Of a stretch of 64,000 nt of DNA, positions 20,661-29,158 are shown one piece after another (within the stretch, counting starts at the first letter, position 1; every line of letters starts with the position of its first letter). The position numbers and the translations under genes were made by a program. This DNA is from Planctomycetota bacterium (GTDB lineage: Bacteria > Planctomycetota > UBA8742 > UBA2392). The stretch is taken from the NCBI GenBank assembly GCA_020848275.1, contig JADLAK010000073.1, forward strand, positions 1-64,000. The letters run 5' to 3'. Below the pieces are notes generated by a model. That model was given only the letters and a program-made list of their open reading frames with translations, was not told the DNA's origin and did not search any database.

Positions 20661-20738
20661 CCCACAGATGTCGCAGATGTGCGCAGATAACTGCCATCCA
20701 TTCGCCGCTTATCTGCGCTAATCTGCGTCATCTGTGGG
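20661..20738. repeat. CAGATGACGCAGATTAGCGCAGAT palindrome without an ORF
   Basis: The left arm 20661-20690 starts CCCACAGATG, and the right arm 20709-20738 ends CATCTGTGGG. They pair at 27 of 30 positions around an 18-nt loop. The same arms flank the GxxExxY remnant at 49436-49751, so this is a repeat-only relative. It lies in the leader of the lipoprotein gene that starts at 20758. Confidence 0.9.
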
Positions 20739-20757
20739 TTGCCGTTTTGGGAGTTAG

Positions 20758-22062
20758 ATGAAGCGTCTGTCGCCCCTGTTGCTGTTGCTTTTGATCGCCG
20801 GTTGCACCGGCGACTTCGACCAGCGCGTCGACATCGCACGCAAAATCGGCGCGGGCGGGGCCTCCATCGGATCCACGACCAATCCCGCGGCGGGCACCTT
20901 CATCACGGGGCAGATCAGCACCGGCGGCGTCGTGCGCGATGCGCTTGTCACGTTGCGCCGCGTGCGCGATGACGGCCAGATCGACCTGGATGACAACAAT
21001 GCGTTGGGCGTCAGCGTCAGCCTCAGCAACGGCGCCTACCAGGTGAACCTGCGCGACAATTCTTACCGCGGCGCGATCGTGGTCGAGGTCCGCGGCCGCA
21101 ACATCAACGGCATCCAGAGCACCGGCGCCAACCCGGCGACGGCGGTATCGAATCTCACGCACATCATGCGCGACGACCACGTGTTATGGACGGTCGCGCC
21201 AAACTACGAGGGGCGCTCGATCTTTGGCGTGCAGGTCACGCCGCTGACGACGTTTGCAGTCAGGCGCGGCGAGTTTCTCGGCGGCGTCTCGGCGGGCATG
21301 TTCGGCCTTTGTTCGCAGCAGACGGCGGAGTTTTTCGGGCTGCCGCGCATCCGCGAGGGCGTGCCGACGGATTTCTGCGGAACGGTATCGTTTGGCAACG
21401 ATTTTTCATACGGTTGCGTGATGGCGGCATTGAGCCAGGTTGCGGCCAACGCGGGCATCGCCAACGTGTGGGATTTTTACCTTGGCATGGCGCAAGACGG
21501 CCGCGACGACGGCATCTTGAACGGCAGCATCGGCTTTGTGCCCAATACCGGCGTAGTGATGCCCAATCTGTCTGCGGCAAATTTGATCGGGCAGGCTTTT
21601 GAAGACGACTTTCTCGCGCCGATCAATCCTGAGCGCAGCGGCGTGGCCTTTGACAACACATTTGCGACGCCCGGCACCGAGTTGCGCATCCTGATCGACC
21701 ACCTCAATACCTCGCGCAACATCAACAACTATTCGCGCACTTACGAGCACATCGTGCGCGTACCCGAGTTCATTGAACTTGTGCGCGGCCAGGTTTATCC
21801 CACGCACTTCCTGGCCATTGACCAGATCGACGTGCCGATTTTCGAGGCCTACGGCGACTCCGGCGGCCCGTGCTTCGTCGATTTCGATTTCACCTCAAGC
21901 GCGCCCGGCAGCGTCGACGTGCTGCCCTTTGGCCGCATTGCCGTCGATGCCGGCGCCGCGCCGGGATTCTATACGCTGACGCTGACGGTCAGTCCCGCCT
22001 CGGCGCAGGTGTTCGTCGACGGCCCGACGCAGACCTTCACTATCGGCGTGCAAGTAAGGTAG
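20758..22062 (+). CDS. Lipoprotein of unknown function
   Basis: The 434-aa protein has a textbook lipoprotein signal (MKRLSPLLLLLLIAGC, Cys16). Residues about 46-120 look like a carboxypeptidase-regulatory-type beta sandwich (GQISTGGVVRDALVTLRRV). The central part, with VTPLTTFAVRRGEFLGG and a C-terminal beta-rich section, matches no family I can name. The presence of FGLCSQQTAEFFGLP and many Asn/Gly turns suggests an extracytoplasmic domain. The ATG at 20758 is preceded by GGGAG and follows directly on the palindrome at 20661-20738. Confidence 0.75.
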   Translation: MKRLSPLLLLLLIAGCTGDFDQRVDIARKIGAGGASIGSTTNPAAGTFITGQISTGGVVRDALVTLRRVRDDGQIDLDDNNALGVSVSLSNGAYQVNLRDNSYRGAIVVEVRGRNINGIQSTGANPATAVSNLTHIMRDDHVLWTVAPNYEGRSIFGVQVTPLTTFAVRRGEFLGGVSAGMFGLCSQQTAEFFGLPRIREGVPTDFCGTVSFGNDFSYGCVMAALSQVAANAGIANVWDFYLGMAQDGRDDGILNGSIGFVPNTGVVMPNLSAANLIGQAFEDDFLAPINPERSGVAFDNTFATPGTELRILIDHLNTSRNINNYSRTYEHIVRVPEFIELVRGQVYPTHFLAIDQIDVPIFEAYGDSGGPCFVDFDFTSSAPGSVDVLPFGRIAVDAGAAPGFYTLTLTVSPASAQVFVDGPTQTFTIGVQVR

Positions 22063-22073
22063 CGAAAACCAGC

Positions 22074-22146
22074 GCCCGAGCGTAAGCGGCGGGACAAAGC
22101 CATTGTCGTTCGTCCGTGACAATATCCCATCGCTGACGCGATGGGC
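22074..22146. repeat. Palindrome sharing GGGAYAAAGCCATTGTCG with 60146-60221
   Basis: The left part 22074-22109 contains GGGACAAAGCCATTGTCGT. The right part 22123-22146 is ATCCCATCGCTGACGCGATG. The related copy upstream of the ArsR operon has GGGATAAAGCCATTGTCGT. It separates convergent genes. Confidence 0.75.
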
Positions 22147-22187
22147 TCAAGTTTAATGGGGGACGCCTTAATTACACGCGCTTGCGT

Positions 22188-22859
22188 TTAGACCTCGGAA
22201 GGCACGGCGGTCCACTGCGGGTCGATCAGCAGCGGCAGTTTCAATTCGACGCTCTTTTCCACCAGGCCGCGCAGCGCAATCAATCCGAATTTCGCCCAGA
22301 AGCGCCGGCCAACGCCTTCCTTGCGCTCAAAGGCTTCCATCTGTGTCTTGCTGGCGTCGACGAAATCCGGGAAGTGCTCGATGCCCAGTGTCTTTTCGAC
22401 GGCGACGTATTCGTTCAGGGCCTCGAGTTCTTTTTTCATCTTGAGGCTGCTGACTATCACGTACTTGTGGATGCGACCGGGCACCTCGACGTCGTAGGGC
22501 ACGGTAAAGTCAAAGGGCACGGCGATCGCGTCGTTCTGGCCGATCAGCACGGTGTGCAGGCTGGCGGTCCAGGCGTTTTCGCGCGCGACTTCCTCGGGCG
22601 TAGTGCCATCGAGGAAGCAGGCGTAATCCTGCAACGGTTTCAAGAGCTGGAAGCGGTCGCAGCGAAAATGGGCGGCAATGGCGCCTGCGCGGTCGAAGAA
22701 GCTGACAACGTCTTTGGACTGCGGCGCGAGCTTGGCCATGAGCTTGGCGCGGGCGGCCTCGAACTTGGCCTGTTCCTGGGCGTAGTCCTTTTTCGACAGG
22801 CCTTTCTGTGCCTGCGTGAGGTGATCAGGCAGACCAATGACTCGAGCGTCAAATCGCAT
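22188..22859 (-). CDS. Conserved-looking protein of unknown function
   Basis: The 223-aa soluble protein starts at the ATG at 22859 (MRFDARVIGLPDHLTQAQK); the longer reading frame upstream is basic low-complexity sequence overlapping the rplM leader. It begins with a Lys/Gln-rich helical part (QAQKGLSKKDYAQEQAKFEAARAKLMAKLAP). A mixed domain follows with PFDFTVPYDVEVPGRIHKYVIVSSLKMKKELEALNEY and WAKFGLIALRGLVEKSVELKLPLLID. No signal peptide or membrane segment is seen. I do not recognise the family. It is divergent from rplM. Confidence 0.65.
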   Translation of the reverse strand: MRFDARVIGLPDHLTQAQKGLSKKDYAQEQAKFEAARAKLMAKLAPQSKDVVSFFDRAGAIAAHFRCDRFQLLKPLQDYACFLDGTTPEEVARENAWTASLHTVLIGQNDAIAVPFDFTVPYDVEVPGRIHKYVIVSSLKMKKELEALNEYVAVEKTLGIEHFPDFVDASKTQMEAFERKEGVGRRFWAKFGLIALRGLVEKSVELKLPLLIDPQWTAVPSEV

Positions 22860-23017
22860 GCAGGGCCCGCTCCCACGGGGCGCAGAGAGACTACAGATTC
22901 CAATTGGTCGAGGGCAAGAGATTGCTTTGGAAATGCTGGCGTACTTGACATATCCCCCTTGTCTGTTACCTTTTCCGCCCCTCGGAGAGCTGCTCCGGGA
23001 CGCTAAAGGACGCAACA

Positions 23018-23506
23018 ATGATCGCGAAGTCGCAGAAGACATGGGTCGCCAAGCCGGGTGAAGTCGCCCGCGCGTGGCACGTGGTTGACGCCCAGGGACA
23101 GACTCTCGGCCGCATGGCCAACAAGATTGCCGTGCTGCTGATGGGCAAACACAAGCCCAACTATACGCCGCACACCGATACCGGCGACTTCGTGGTGGTC
23201 ACCAACGTCGAGAAGCTCACGGTGACGGGCCGCAAGTTCAAGGAAAAGATCTACGATACCTTCACGGGCTATCCGGGCGGCCACAAGTTCGAGACCTTTG
23301 AGCAGTTACAGGACCGCAAGCCCGAGGAAATCCTCATGCTTGCCGTGCGCCGCATGCTGCCCAAGACCAAGATGGGCCACCAGATACTGAACAAGCTGAA
23401 GCTGTACAAGGGCGCTGAGCATCCGCACAAGGCCCAGAACCCGGTCGAATACAAGATCACTTACGGCCGCAACGCCGGTCTCGCCGCCACCAGCGGCAAA
23501 AAGTAA
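23018..23506 (+). CDS. rplM: 50S ribosomal protein L13
   Basis: The 162-aa early-assembly protein of the large ribosomal subunit shows KTWVAKPGEVARAWHVVDAQGQTLGRMA, the LMGKHKPNYTPHTDTGDFVVV signature and AVRRMLPKTKMGHQILNKLKLY. The C-terminal extension (NPVEYKITYGRNAGLAATSGKK) is slightly longer than in E. coli. It is paired with rpsI 36 nt downstream, the usual L13-S9 operon. A TTGACA at 22945-22950 may be a -35 element, but no well-spaced -10 is visible. Confidence 0.98.
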   Translation: MIAKSQKTWVAKPGEVARAWHVVDAQGQTLGRMANKIAVLLMGKHKPNYTPHTDTGDFVVVTNVEKLTVTGRKFKEKIYDTFTGYPGGHKFETFEQLQDRKPEEILMLAVRRMLPKTKMGHQILNKLKLYKGAEHPHKAQNPVEYKITYGRNAGLAATSGKK

Positions 23507-23542
23507 ACATCAAGCGCCGGCAAGACCGGTTGGGAGAACACA

Positions 23543-23941
23543 GTGGAAGCTACCAAGACTTACACGTGGGGACTGGGACGCCGCAAGACTTCAACCGCGC
23601 GCGTTCGCGTGCGTGGCGGCAGCGGCAAGTTCGAAGTGAACGATAAGCCGCTTGAACAGTACTTCGTGAACAAGCGTGAGCAGAACGCGTTCACCCTGCC
23701 GCTAAAGACCGCGGGCCTCGAGGGCAAGTTTGACATATTCGTCAACGTCAGCGGCGGCGGCATCGCCAGCCAGGCGGAAGCCGCGAGTCTCGGGATTGCG
23801 CGCGCGCTGTGCAAGATCAACCTCGAGCTCGAGCCCAAGCTCAAGGAACAGAACCTTCTGACGCGCGACGGCCGCCGCAAGGAGCGCAAGAAGTACGGCC
23901 GCAAGGGCGCTCGCCGCGGCTTCCAGTTCAGCAAGCGCTAG
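23543..23941 (+). CDS. rpsI: 30S ribosomal protein S9
   Basis: The 132-aa small-subunit protein has a C-terminal tail that reaches the P site. Landmarks are GLGRRKTSTARVRVRGGSGKF, the GGGIASQAEAASLGIARAL core and the conserved end LLTRDGRRKERKKYGRKGARRGFQFSKR. It starts with GTG at 23543, preceded by GGGAGA. It is the second gene of the rplM-rpsI operon and is followed by a hairpin at 23965-23990. Confidence 0.98.
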   Translation: MEATKTYTWGLGRRKTSTARVRVRGGSGKFEVNDKPLEQYFVNKREQNAFTLPLKTAGLEGKFDIFVNVSGGGIASQAEAASLGIARALCKINLELEPKLKEQNLLTRDGRRKERKKYGRKGARRGFQFSKR

Positions 23942-23964
23942 TCAAAGCGGCATTGCGAAATACT

Positions 23965-23990
23965 ACCGGCGCCCTTCATCGGGCGCCGGT
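23965..23990 (+). terminator. Hairpin after rpsI
   Basis: ACCGGCGCCC (23965-23974), loop TTCATC, GGGCGCCGGT (23981-23990), followed by TTCGTT. The stem is strong but the T tract is poor. It also lies only a few bases before the GGAGG of the next gene. Confidence 0.55.
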
Positions 23991-24004
23991 TCGTTGGAGG
24001 GCAT

Positions 24005-24577
24005 ATGGCGCGCGTGTTTGTTACCGGCGGCGTTCATGGCGACGAGCCCAGCGGCGCGCTGGCGCTTCAGTCGCTGCGCAAAGCGGGCCTCGCATGCTTT
24101 GGCCCGTGTAATCCCTGGGGACTCGTCCACGGCACGCGCGCGCTCGAAAACGGGCGCGATCTCAACCGAAGTTTCGCGCGCCTCGATTGCCCGGAGGCGG
24201 CGACTGTGCGCGACGCGGTTTGCGCAGCGCAGCCGCGACTGCTGGTTGACCTGCATGAAGACTGCCGCGCCGCGCTGCCCTACTTCATCCAGTTTGGCGA
24301 AGGAGACATCGGCCTGCGCCTGGTGGCGGTGCTGCGGCAATACGAATTCGAGCCGCGGCCCGGCTATTTCGTGCTGCGCGGGAACCAGGGCGTGTTGCAA
24401 CCGGGCCGCATCGCACGAGGGCTGGTCGGCTTGTCCCGGCGCTGGCCGCTGGCGTACTGGTTCTGGCGCAGCTTTGCGCGCGCCGGGCTGGTCGTGGAGG
24501 CGCCTGCGGCGTGGCCGCTGGAGCGACGCGTGGCCTTCCATCGCGAAGTGGTCGAGATGGCTACTTCACTGGAGTGA
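24005..24577 (+). CDS. AstE/aspartoacylase-like zinc carboxypeptidase
   Basis: The 190-aa protein resembles the succinylglutamate desuccinylase/aspartoacylase branch of M14-type zinc peptidases. It has the metal ligands H and E in GGVHGDEPSG (residues about 8-17), the third ligand His in LLVDLHED, and the substrate-binding GRDLNRSF. It is shorter than typical AstE proteins (over 300 aa), consisting mainly of the catalytic core. The ATG at 24005 follows GGAGGG. It overlaps the convergent lipoprotein gene by 17 bp at its 3' end. The substrate is unknown. Confidence 0.8.
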   Translation: MARVFVTGGVHGDEPSGALALQSLRKAGLACFGPCNPWGLVHGTRALENGRDLNRSFARLDCPEAATVRDAVCAAQPRLLVDLHEDCRAALPYFIQFGEGDIGLRLVAVLRQYEFEPRPGYFVLRGNQGVLQPGRIARGLVGLSRRWPLAYWFWRSFARAGLVVEAPAAWPLERRVAFHREVVEMATSLE

Positions 24578-25991
24578 ACATCACCAACAACTCGGGAATG
24601 CGCGGCGCCGGCTCGCCCGCGCGGTGGTCGAAGAGTTCACCGGGTTTGTTGCCGGCGAGATCCTCAAGCTGCTGGCGTGCGTAAAAGAAGTAGGCTCGGT
24701 CGGACCAGGGCTCGGCGGGAACAAAGCTCCAGGTTTTCTCGGCGCCGCCCAGCGTCATCTCGCCGAGCACGACCTTGCGGTTGGCGTCCTGGACCTCGAT
24801 GCACGACAGCGCCAGCACGTAGTCGAGGGATTCGCCGAACTTCAGCACCAGCGGCTCGCGCGTTCCGGCCTTGGGGATGTCCTTCTTCCAGTGTTCCGGC
24901 ACCGGAAATTCACGGTCTTCCGCTGCCACCGTGTACTCGCGCCTGAATTCGTGCTCCATCGCCGCACCCAGGGCGCTCTTCAGCCCCGCGGCGATCACGA
25001 GGGTGTATTTCCGTCCCTCGACCAGGACAGGGCCGTGAGGGTCCGCATCGCGCAAGTCACGCTTGATGCGGCCGGGGTGGATGACCAGCTTCAGGCGCGC
25101 GCGGTCGACGCTCCAGATTTCCTTCTCCTGCCACGGTTGCCAGACCTCCGCGCCCTTGTCGTCGAGGATGCGGCATTGCTTCAGCACCTCGCCCTGCATG
25201 GGCTCGCTGAAACAGACGTAAAACTTCAGATTGTTGGCCGGGATTTCCGTCGACGACGGATAGACATTGGCGATCACCGGCTTGCGATCGTTCGGGCGCG
25301 GCGGCGTGATGTAGGGCTGTACAAACGTGCGGCCATCCTCAAGCGTGAGCGAGCCCGTGTATTGGGTATCCCATTGCAAAGGTTCGTTGGGGCGGAACAG
25401 CAGGCGCGCCCCGTCAGGCCGCAAAGTTCCCTCCACGAACTTCTTGTCACCTGCTGAATATCGCAGGCCAAGCCGGGCTCCTTTCGTTTGCGTGATGACG
25501 GGCGCAAGGAACTTCGACGGCACTTCCGCACTCACGGTGACGACCAGCGGGTCCAGCGGGCTCAACACGTCAACGTTCACTTTGATGGGAACGATGTCAG
25601 CATCAGTTATCGGCGCCTCCGGCGCGGTGTATTCGGCCGAATAGACGCTGCCGTCAGGCAGCCGCAACGTCGCGCGATAAGTCTTTTCGTGATCGAGCGC
25701 CATCGCGGGCGTGAAGGTGACCTGGTCGCCGTTGAGGGCGTACTCGCCGCGCACGATCGCTTCGTCCGGCCCCTGCAGGGTCAACCAATAGTCGAGCCCC
25801 TTGCCCTCAACGACGGTGGCGCGCGGCGGGAATGTCGCCGTGACCACGACAAACGTGCCGTTGTGGGGCAACGGCGTTATCGCGACGCGGGCGGCATCGG
25901 CGGGCTTGTTGCAGGCGGCAACGATTGCAACCAACAATGCCGCGAGGCAGATCTGGGCTAACGGTGTGAAGCGGGTGGTGCTGAATCGCAT
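24561..25991 (-). CDS. Lipoprotein with repeated Ig-like (SbsA/Big_5-type) domains
   Basis: The 476-aa protein has a lipoprotein signal (ICLAALLVAIVAAC, Cys27). The mature part looks like three or four beta-sandwich repeats, each with a phrase such as VTFTPAMALDHEKTYRATL, LLFRPNEPLQWDTQYTGSL and LVIHPGRIKRDLRDAD. These resemble the Ig-like domains often annotated as SbsA Ig-like or Big_5 (LxPxxxLxxxTxYtvtl). It is probably surface or periplasmic, with no catalytic motif. A second secreted protein of unknown function is encoded upstream on the same strand. Confidence 0.7.
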   Translation of the reverse strand: MRFSTTRFTPLAQICLAALLVAIVAACNKPADAARVAITPLPHNGTFVVVTATFPPRATVVEGKGLDYWLTLQGPDEAIVRGEYALNGDQVTFTPAMALDHEKTYRATLRLPDGSVYSAEYTAPEAPITDADIVPIKVNVDVLSPLDPLVVTVSAEVPSKFLAPVITQTKGARLGLRYSAGDKKFVEGTLRPDGARLLFRPNEPLQWDTQYTGSLTLEDGRTFVQPYITPPRPNDRKPVIANVYPSSTEIPANNLKFYVCFSEPMQGEVLKQCRILDDKGAEVWQPWQEKEIWSVDRARLKLVIHPGRIKRDLRDADPHGPVLVEGRKYTLVIAAGLKSALGAAMEHEFRREYTVAAEDREFPVPEHWKKDIPKAGTREPLVLKFGESLDYVLALSCIEVQDANRKVVLGEMTLGGAEKTWSFVPAEPWSDRAYFFYARQQLEDLAGNKPGELFDHRAGEPAPRIPELLVMFTPVK

Positions 25992-26048
25992 CGGGCGGGC
26001 TCCGTGCCTGACAGATTAAGGGCGGGCCCGCCGCGACGCAACCGGGGT

Positions 26049-27197
26049 TTACTTGGTTTCGAGCGTAACGGCCTCAAGCTCCATGTCGCCGTTTGCCACA
26101 CGCATGACCAGCACCTGCTTGTCGCCAAGCGGCATCAGGCCTTCAGCCTTGGCAAGCTTCGGGACGACCTGCGCCATGCTCGCGACGGATTTCACGAGTT
26201 CGTTGCGGCCGTCCTTTTCCTGCGTGATGGTGGGGGCCTTTTCATCGATGCCCTTGCCACCCGCAATCAGATCTTTGCTGATGCGCACGACGTACGGTTC
26301 TTCCCAGCCGTCGACGTTGCAATAAAGCGCTCCGCCCGCGACAAACATGTCGATGGGCTGCTGGCCGCCGCCGAAGTCGAAGGGGGTCTTGCCCTTGAGT
26401 TGCGCGCCCTGCTTGATGTCCTTGAGCGCATACTTCACGACCGGGGTGCACGTCAGGCCTGCGACGATGTAACTTTCGCCGCCCTCCTCCCACAGCGCCA
26501 TCTTCTCCAGCGGCGCGTTGGTTTCCCAGCCGCCGTGCGTGACGTGGAAGCTGCTGGCGCTGACCACGGTGCATTCGTTCTTGAACGGCACCGGCACCGT
26601 CATCACGTGTGCTGCAAAAGATGCGTCGGCCGTCGCCGAGGCGACAATCTGTGTGGGCGTGTAGAGCAGGGCGTTGAAGATCGCGTTGCCCGCGGCCTTG
26701 GGCATGTTGATCTTGACCGCGCTGTAGGTGACGTCATTGAGCTTGATTTCCTCGATGCTGCCGTCGGGCTTGACCTGCGCCAGCATGTGGCCGCGGCCGT
26801 CCTGGCGATTGATCGCGAAGTAGGCGCAGCCCGACTCGCGGTTGGCGGCATAGGCCGTGACCATGATGTCCGAGGCGCGCAGTTTGAACTTCGCGGCCAG
26901 CTTGGCGTGCAGGCCCGTGAGTTTCTTGAATTCGCCCAGCGGCTTGATGTCGGCGGTCTGGATCGCGACCAGTTGTGCGCCCTTTCCGTCGCCGATGAGC
27001 AGCAAACCCTTGGGGCCGAAGCTCATGCATTGGATGCTCTGGATGCCCGGGTCGCCTTTGACCGCGTCCTTAAGCAGTTCGGCAGTTGGTTCTTCGCGGG
27101 ATTCGCGGTCCCGTGGTTTGTCTCCGTTGGCGTTGGCAGGAATGCCCAGCAGTCCAATCAGCATCAATGATGCTGCGGCGATCAGCAGTCGACTCAT
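26049..27197 (-). CDS. Secreted protein of unknown function
   Basis: The 382-aa protein starts at the ATG at 27197, giving a signal peptide MSRLLIAAASLMLIGLLGIPANA. The mature part is rich in short beta phrases (LLLIGDGKGAQLVAIQTADIKPLG, CAYFAINRQDGRGHMLAQVKPDGS, GALYCNVDGWEEPYVVRISKD). This suggests a beta-propeller-like repeat, but I cannot name a family. It lies upstream of the Ig-like lipoprotein gene with a 57-bp gap, so they may be co-transcribed. Confidence 0.65.
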   Translation of the reverse strand: MSRLLIAAASLMLIGLLGIPANANGDKPRDRESREEPTAELLKDAVKGDPGIQSIQCMSFGPKGLLLIGDGKGAQLVAIQTADIKPLGEFKKLTGLHAKLAAKFKLRASDIMVTAYAANRESGCAYFAINRQDGRGHMLAQVKPDGSIEEIKLNDVTYSAVKINMPKAAGNAIFNALLYTPTQIVASATADASFAAHVMTVPVPFKNECTVVSASSFHVTHGGWETNAPLEKMALWEEGGESYIVAGLTCTPVVKYALKDIKQGAQLKGKTPFDFGGGQQPIDMFVAGGALYCNVDGWEEPYVVRISKDLIAGGKGIDEKAPTITQEKDGRNELVKSVASMAQVVPKLAKAEGLMPLGDKQVLVMRVANGDMELEAVTLETK

Positions 27198-27259
27198 GGT
27201 TTGTCCTCGGTCAGGTTTGCACAGGGTAATACGCGGCGTCGGGGGCGCGCCCGTAACCA

Positions 27260-28003
27260 TTAACCGAATGAAGACGAGGGGAGGGGTTCAAGAAAACGCG
27301 AGATTGTAGCTGCAACGACCTGTTGCTCGCGCGGCGGCAGGGCGTGGGAGACTTCGGCCAGCTCAGCCCATCGAACCGCCGGGAAATCGCGTTTGAATGC
27401 GGCAACATCATCGTCCACAGACAAAGACTTTTGCAGTGTCCGCACGACAAGGATGTTTGTCGCTTGCAGATGCGGCCAGACAGCCGCCGGGTATGTGGGC
27501 CAGGCATACTGCAGATATTGAGTAAGCTGTGCGGGATTGAATCGAAGCAGAAAAGATCCGTCGTCCTGCACCTCCCACCAATCCCACCGCACATCGTTGC
27601 CAGATCGTGCATAAAGGGCGATCATCTCGGCTTTGCCGGCCACCCTGGTCGGGGCGTCGAAGGTCGCGTGTGGTGTCGTACGGGAGCGAAGCCGGGGATC
27701 GATTTCAATCAGCGTCGGCGTGCCGTATTTGCGGGCAAATGCTCGTGCAAGGTGACACCCCCAGGAATGGCCAATCAGGACTGAAAGTGAATCCTGGCGG
27801 TGCGTCGCTGCGTCCTGGATAAGGCTGTCGGCATCGCCACCCCACGTATCTTCGCGGCGTTGGGCGACACCCGGAGGACAATAAACTTCAACGAGCAGCC
27901 CCGTCTGCGCAAGAGATTCGACCAGCGACGCATAGTAATCCGGCGGACTCGCAAAGCCGGGAAACAACAGAACCGAGCGCCTGCCTTGAGCGCGGTGGGG
28001 CAA
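27260..28003 (-). CDS. Alpha/beta hydrolase
   Basis: The roughly 247-aa protein begins just past the accA stop. The most plausible start is a TTG at 28003, although the open frame continues upstream inside accA and contains an ATG at 28132. It shows SVLLFPGFASPPDYYASLV, the nucleophile elbow IGHSWGCHLA (Ser), EIDPRLR after it, and a C-terminal HALPPREQQVV supplying the catalytic His. The specific ester or amide substrate is unknown. The gene is coupled to accA on the minus strand. Confidence 0.75.
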   Translation of the reverse strand: MPHRAQGRRSVLLFPGFASPPDYYASLVESLAQTGLLVEVYCPPGVAQRREDTWGGDADSLIQDAATHRQDSLSVLIGHSWGCHLARAFARKYGTPTLIEIDPRLRSRTTPHATFDAPTRVAGKAEMIALYARSGNDVRWDWWEVQDDGSFLLRFNPAQLTQYLQYAWPTYPAAVWPHLQATNILVVRTLQKSLSVDDDVAAFKRDFPAVRWAELAEVSHALPPREQQVVAATISRFLEPLPSSSFG

Positions 28004-28004
28004 G

Positions 28005-29003
28005 TTACACCGGCACTTCCTGGTACTTGCCCATTTTGCGCAGCTTCTCGTAGCGCTGGTCGAGCAGTGTGTTGATGTCGAGTGCCGTGAGGTCAGCAAG
28101 GTGCCGCAGCAAGGTGGTCTTAACGATTTCAATGGCCTTGCGGGGGTCGCGGTGCGCGCCGCCGTAAGGCTCAGGCACGATTTCGTCCATCACGCCAAGT
28201 TCAATCAGGTCGTTTGGCGTCAGGCGCAGGACCTTCGCGGCGTCGCTGGCCTTCTTGGCGTCGTGCCACAAAATCGCCGCGCAACCCTCGGGCGAAATCA
28301 CGCTGTAATAGGCGTTCTCCATGATCAGGTAGCGGTCGCCAATGCCGATTCCGAGAGCGCCGCCGCTGCCGCCTTCGCCGATGGTCAGGCAGATCACGGG
28401 CACTTTCAGGCCGGCCATCTCGCGGATGTTTTCGGCAATGGCCATGCTCTGGCCGCGTTCTTCGGCTTCCAGCCCGGGGTAAGCGCCGGGTGTATTGATG
28501 AAGGAGATGATCGGCAGGCCGTACTTCTCGGCGAGTTTCATCTTGCGAAGGGCCTTGCGGTAGCCTTCCGGGTGCGCGCAGCCAAAATTGCAGGCCAGGC
28601 GTTCCTTAAGCGTCTTGCCCTTGCGATGGCCCAGCACGAACACCTTGTTGCCGGCCAGCGTAGCAAAGCCGCAAACGATGGCGGGATCGTCGCCATAGGC
28701 GCGGTCGCCGAAGAGCTCCTGCCAGTCGTCGAACAGGGCTTTGATGTAATCGGTCGCCAACGGGCGATTGGGGTGGCGAGCGAGCTGTACGCGGTTCCAC
28801 GGGTCGAGATTGGCAAACACGCTCTCCGTCAACTTCTTGAGGTCTTTCTCGAGCGACTTGATCTCGGATTCTTTGTCTTTGAGGGCGTCGCCGTCCTTGG
28901 CGTCGGCGAGTTCGCGGCGGGCTTCTTCAAGGCGCATCTCGAGCTCGACGATGGGGCGCTCGAAATCAGGCACGTTCAGGCGGTCAACTCCGGACATGGG
29001 CAT
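28005..29003 (-). CDS. accA: Acetyl-CoA carboxylase carboxyltransferase subunit alpha
   Basis: This subunit of the biotin-dependent acetyl-CoA carboxylase makes malonyl-CoA for fatty acids. The 332-aa protein has a coiled N-terminus (EMRLEEARRELADAKDGDALKDKESEIKSLEKDLKKL), then WNRVQLARHPNRP, FGDRAYGDDPAIVCGFA, the crotonase-fold core SFINTPGAYPGLEAEERGQ and GEGGSGGALGIGIGDR, and the end of the domain at ISPEGCAAILWHDAKKA. Length is normal. accD and the biotin carrier are not in the window. It is followed within 2 nt by the alpha/beta hydrolase frame. Confidence 0.97.
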   Translation of the reverse strand: MPMSGVDRLNVPDFERPIVELEMRLEEARRELADAKDGDALKDKESEIKSLEKDLKKLTESVFANLDPWNRVQLARHPNRPLATDYIKALFDDWQELFGDRAYGDDPAIVCGFATLAGNKVFVLGHRKGKTLKERLACNFGCAHPEGYRKALRKMKLAEKYGLPIISFINTPGAYPGLEAEERGQSMAIAENIREMAGLKVPVICLTIGEGGSGGALGIGIGDRYLIMENAYYSVISPEGCAAILWHDAKKASDAAKVLRLTPNDLIELGVMDEIVPEPYGGAHRDPRKAIEIVKTTLLRHLADLTALDINTLLDQRYEKLRKMGKYQEVPV

Positions 29004-29068
29004 CCTCCGTTGTGCGGCTGGCGTATGAGACTAGTTAGCGGCGTGAGGCGGTGCAATGCGTGATCGAA

Positions 29069-29158
29069 CGAGGGGAACAGGGAATGGCGATTAGGGATCG
29101 GAACTTTCTTGAAGGGGTTATTGAGACCTATTCCCCAATCCCTATTCCCTAGTCCCGA
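29069..29158. repeat. Iterated-word palindrome (GGGATT/AATCCC) overlapping the ubiE 3' end
   Basis: GGGGAACAGGGAATGGCGATTAGGGATC is mirrored by CTATTCCCCAATCCC and TATTCCCTAGTCCC. The right edge contains the TAG stop codon of ubiE (29142). The same words appear at 43309-43375. Confidence 0.85.

Noticed and set aside
22945-22970. TTGACA promoter for rplM
   Set aside because: A good -35 is present, but no -10 lies at 16-18 nt, so I did not call it as a promoter.
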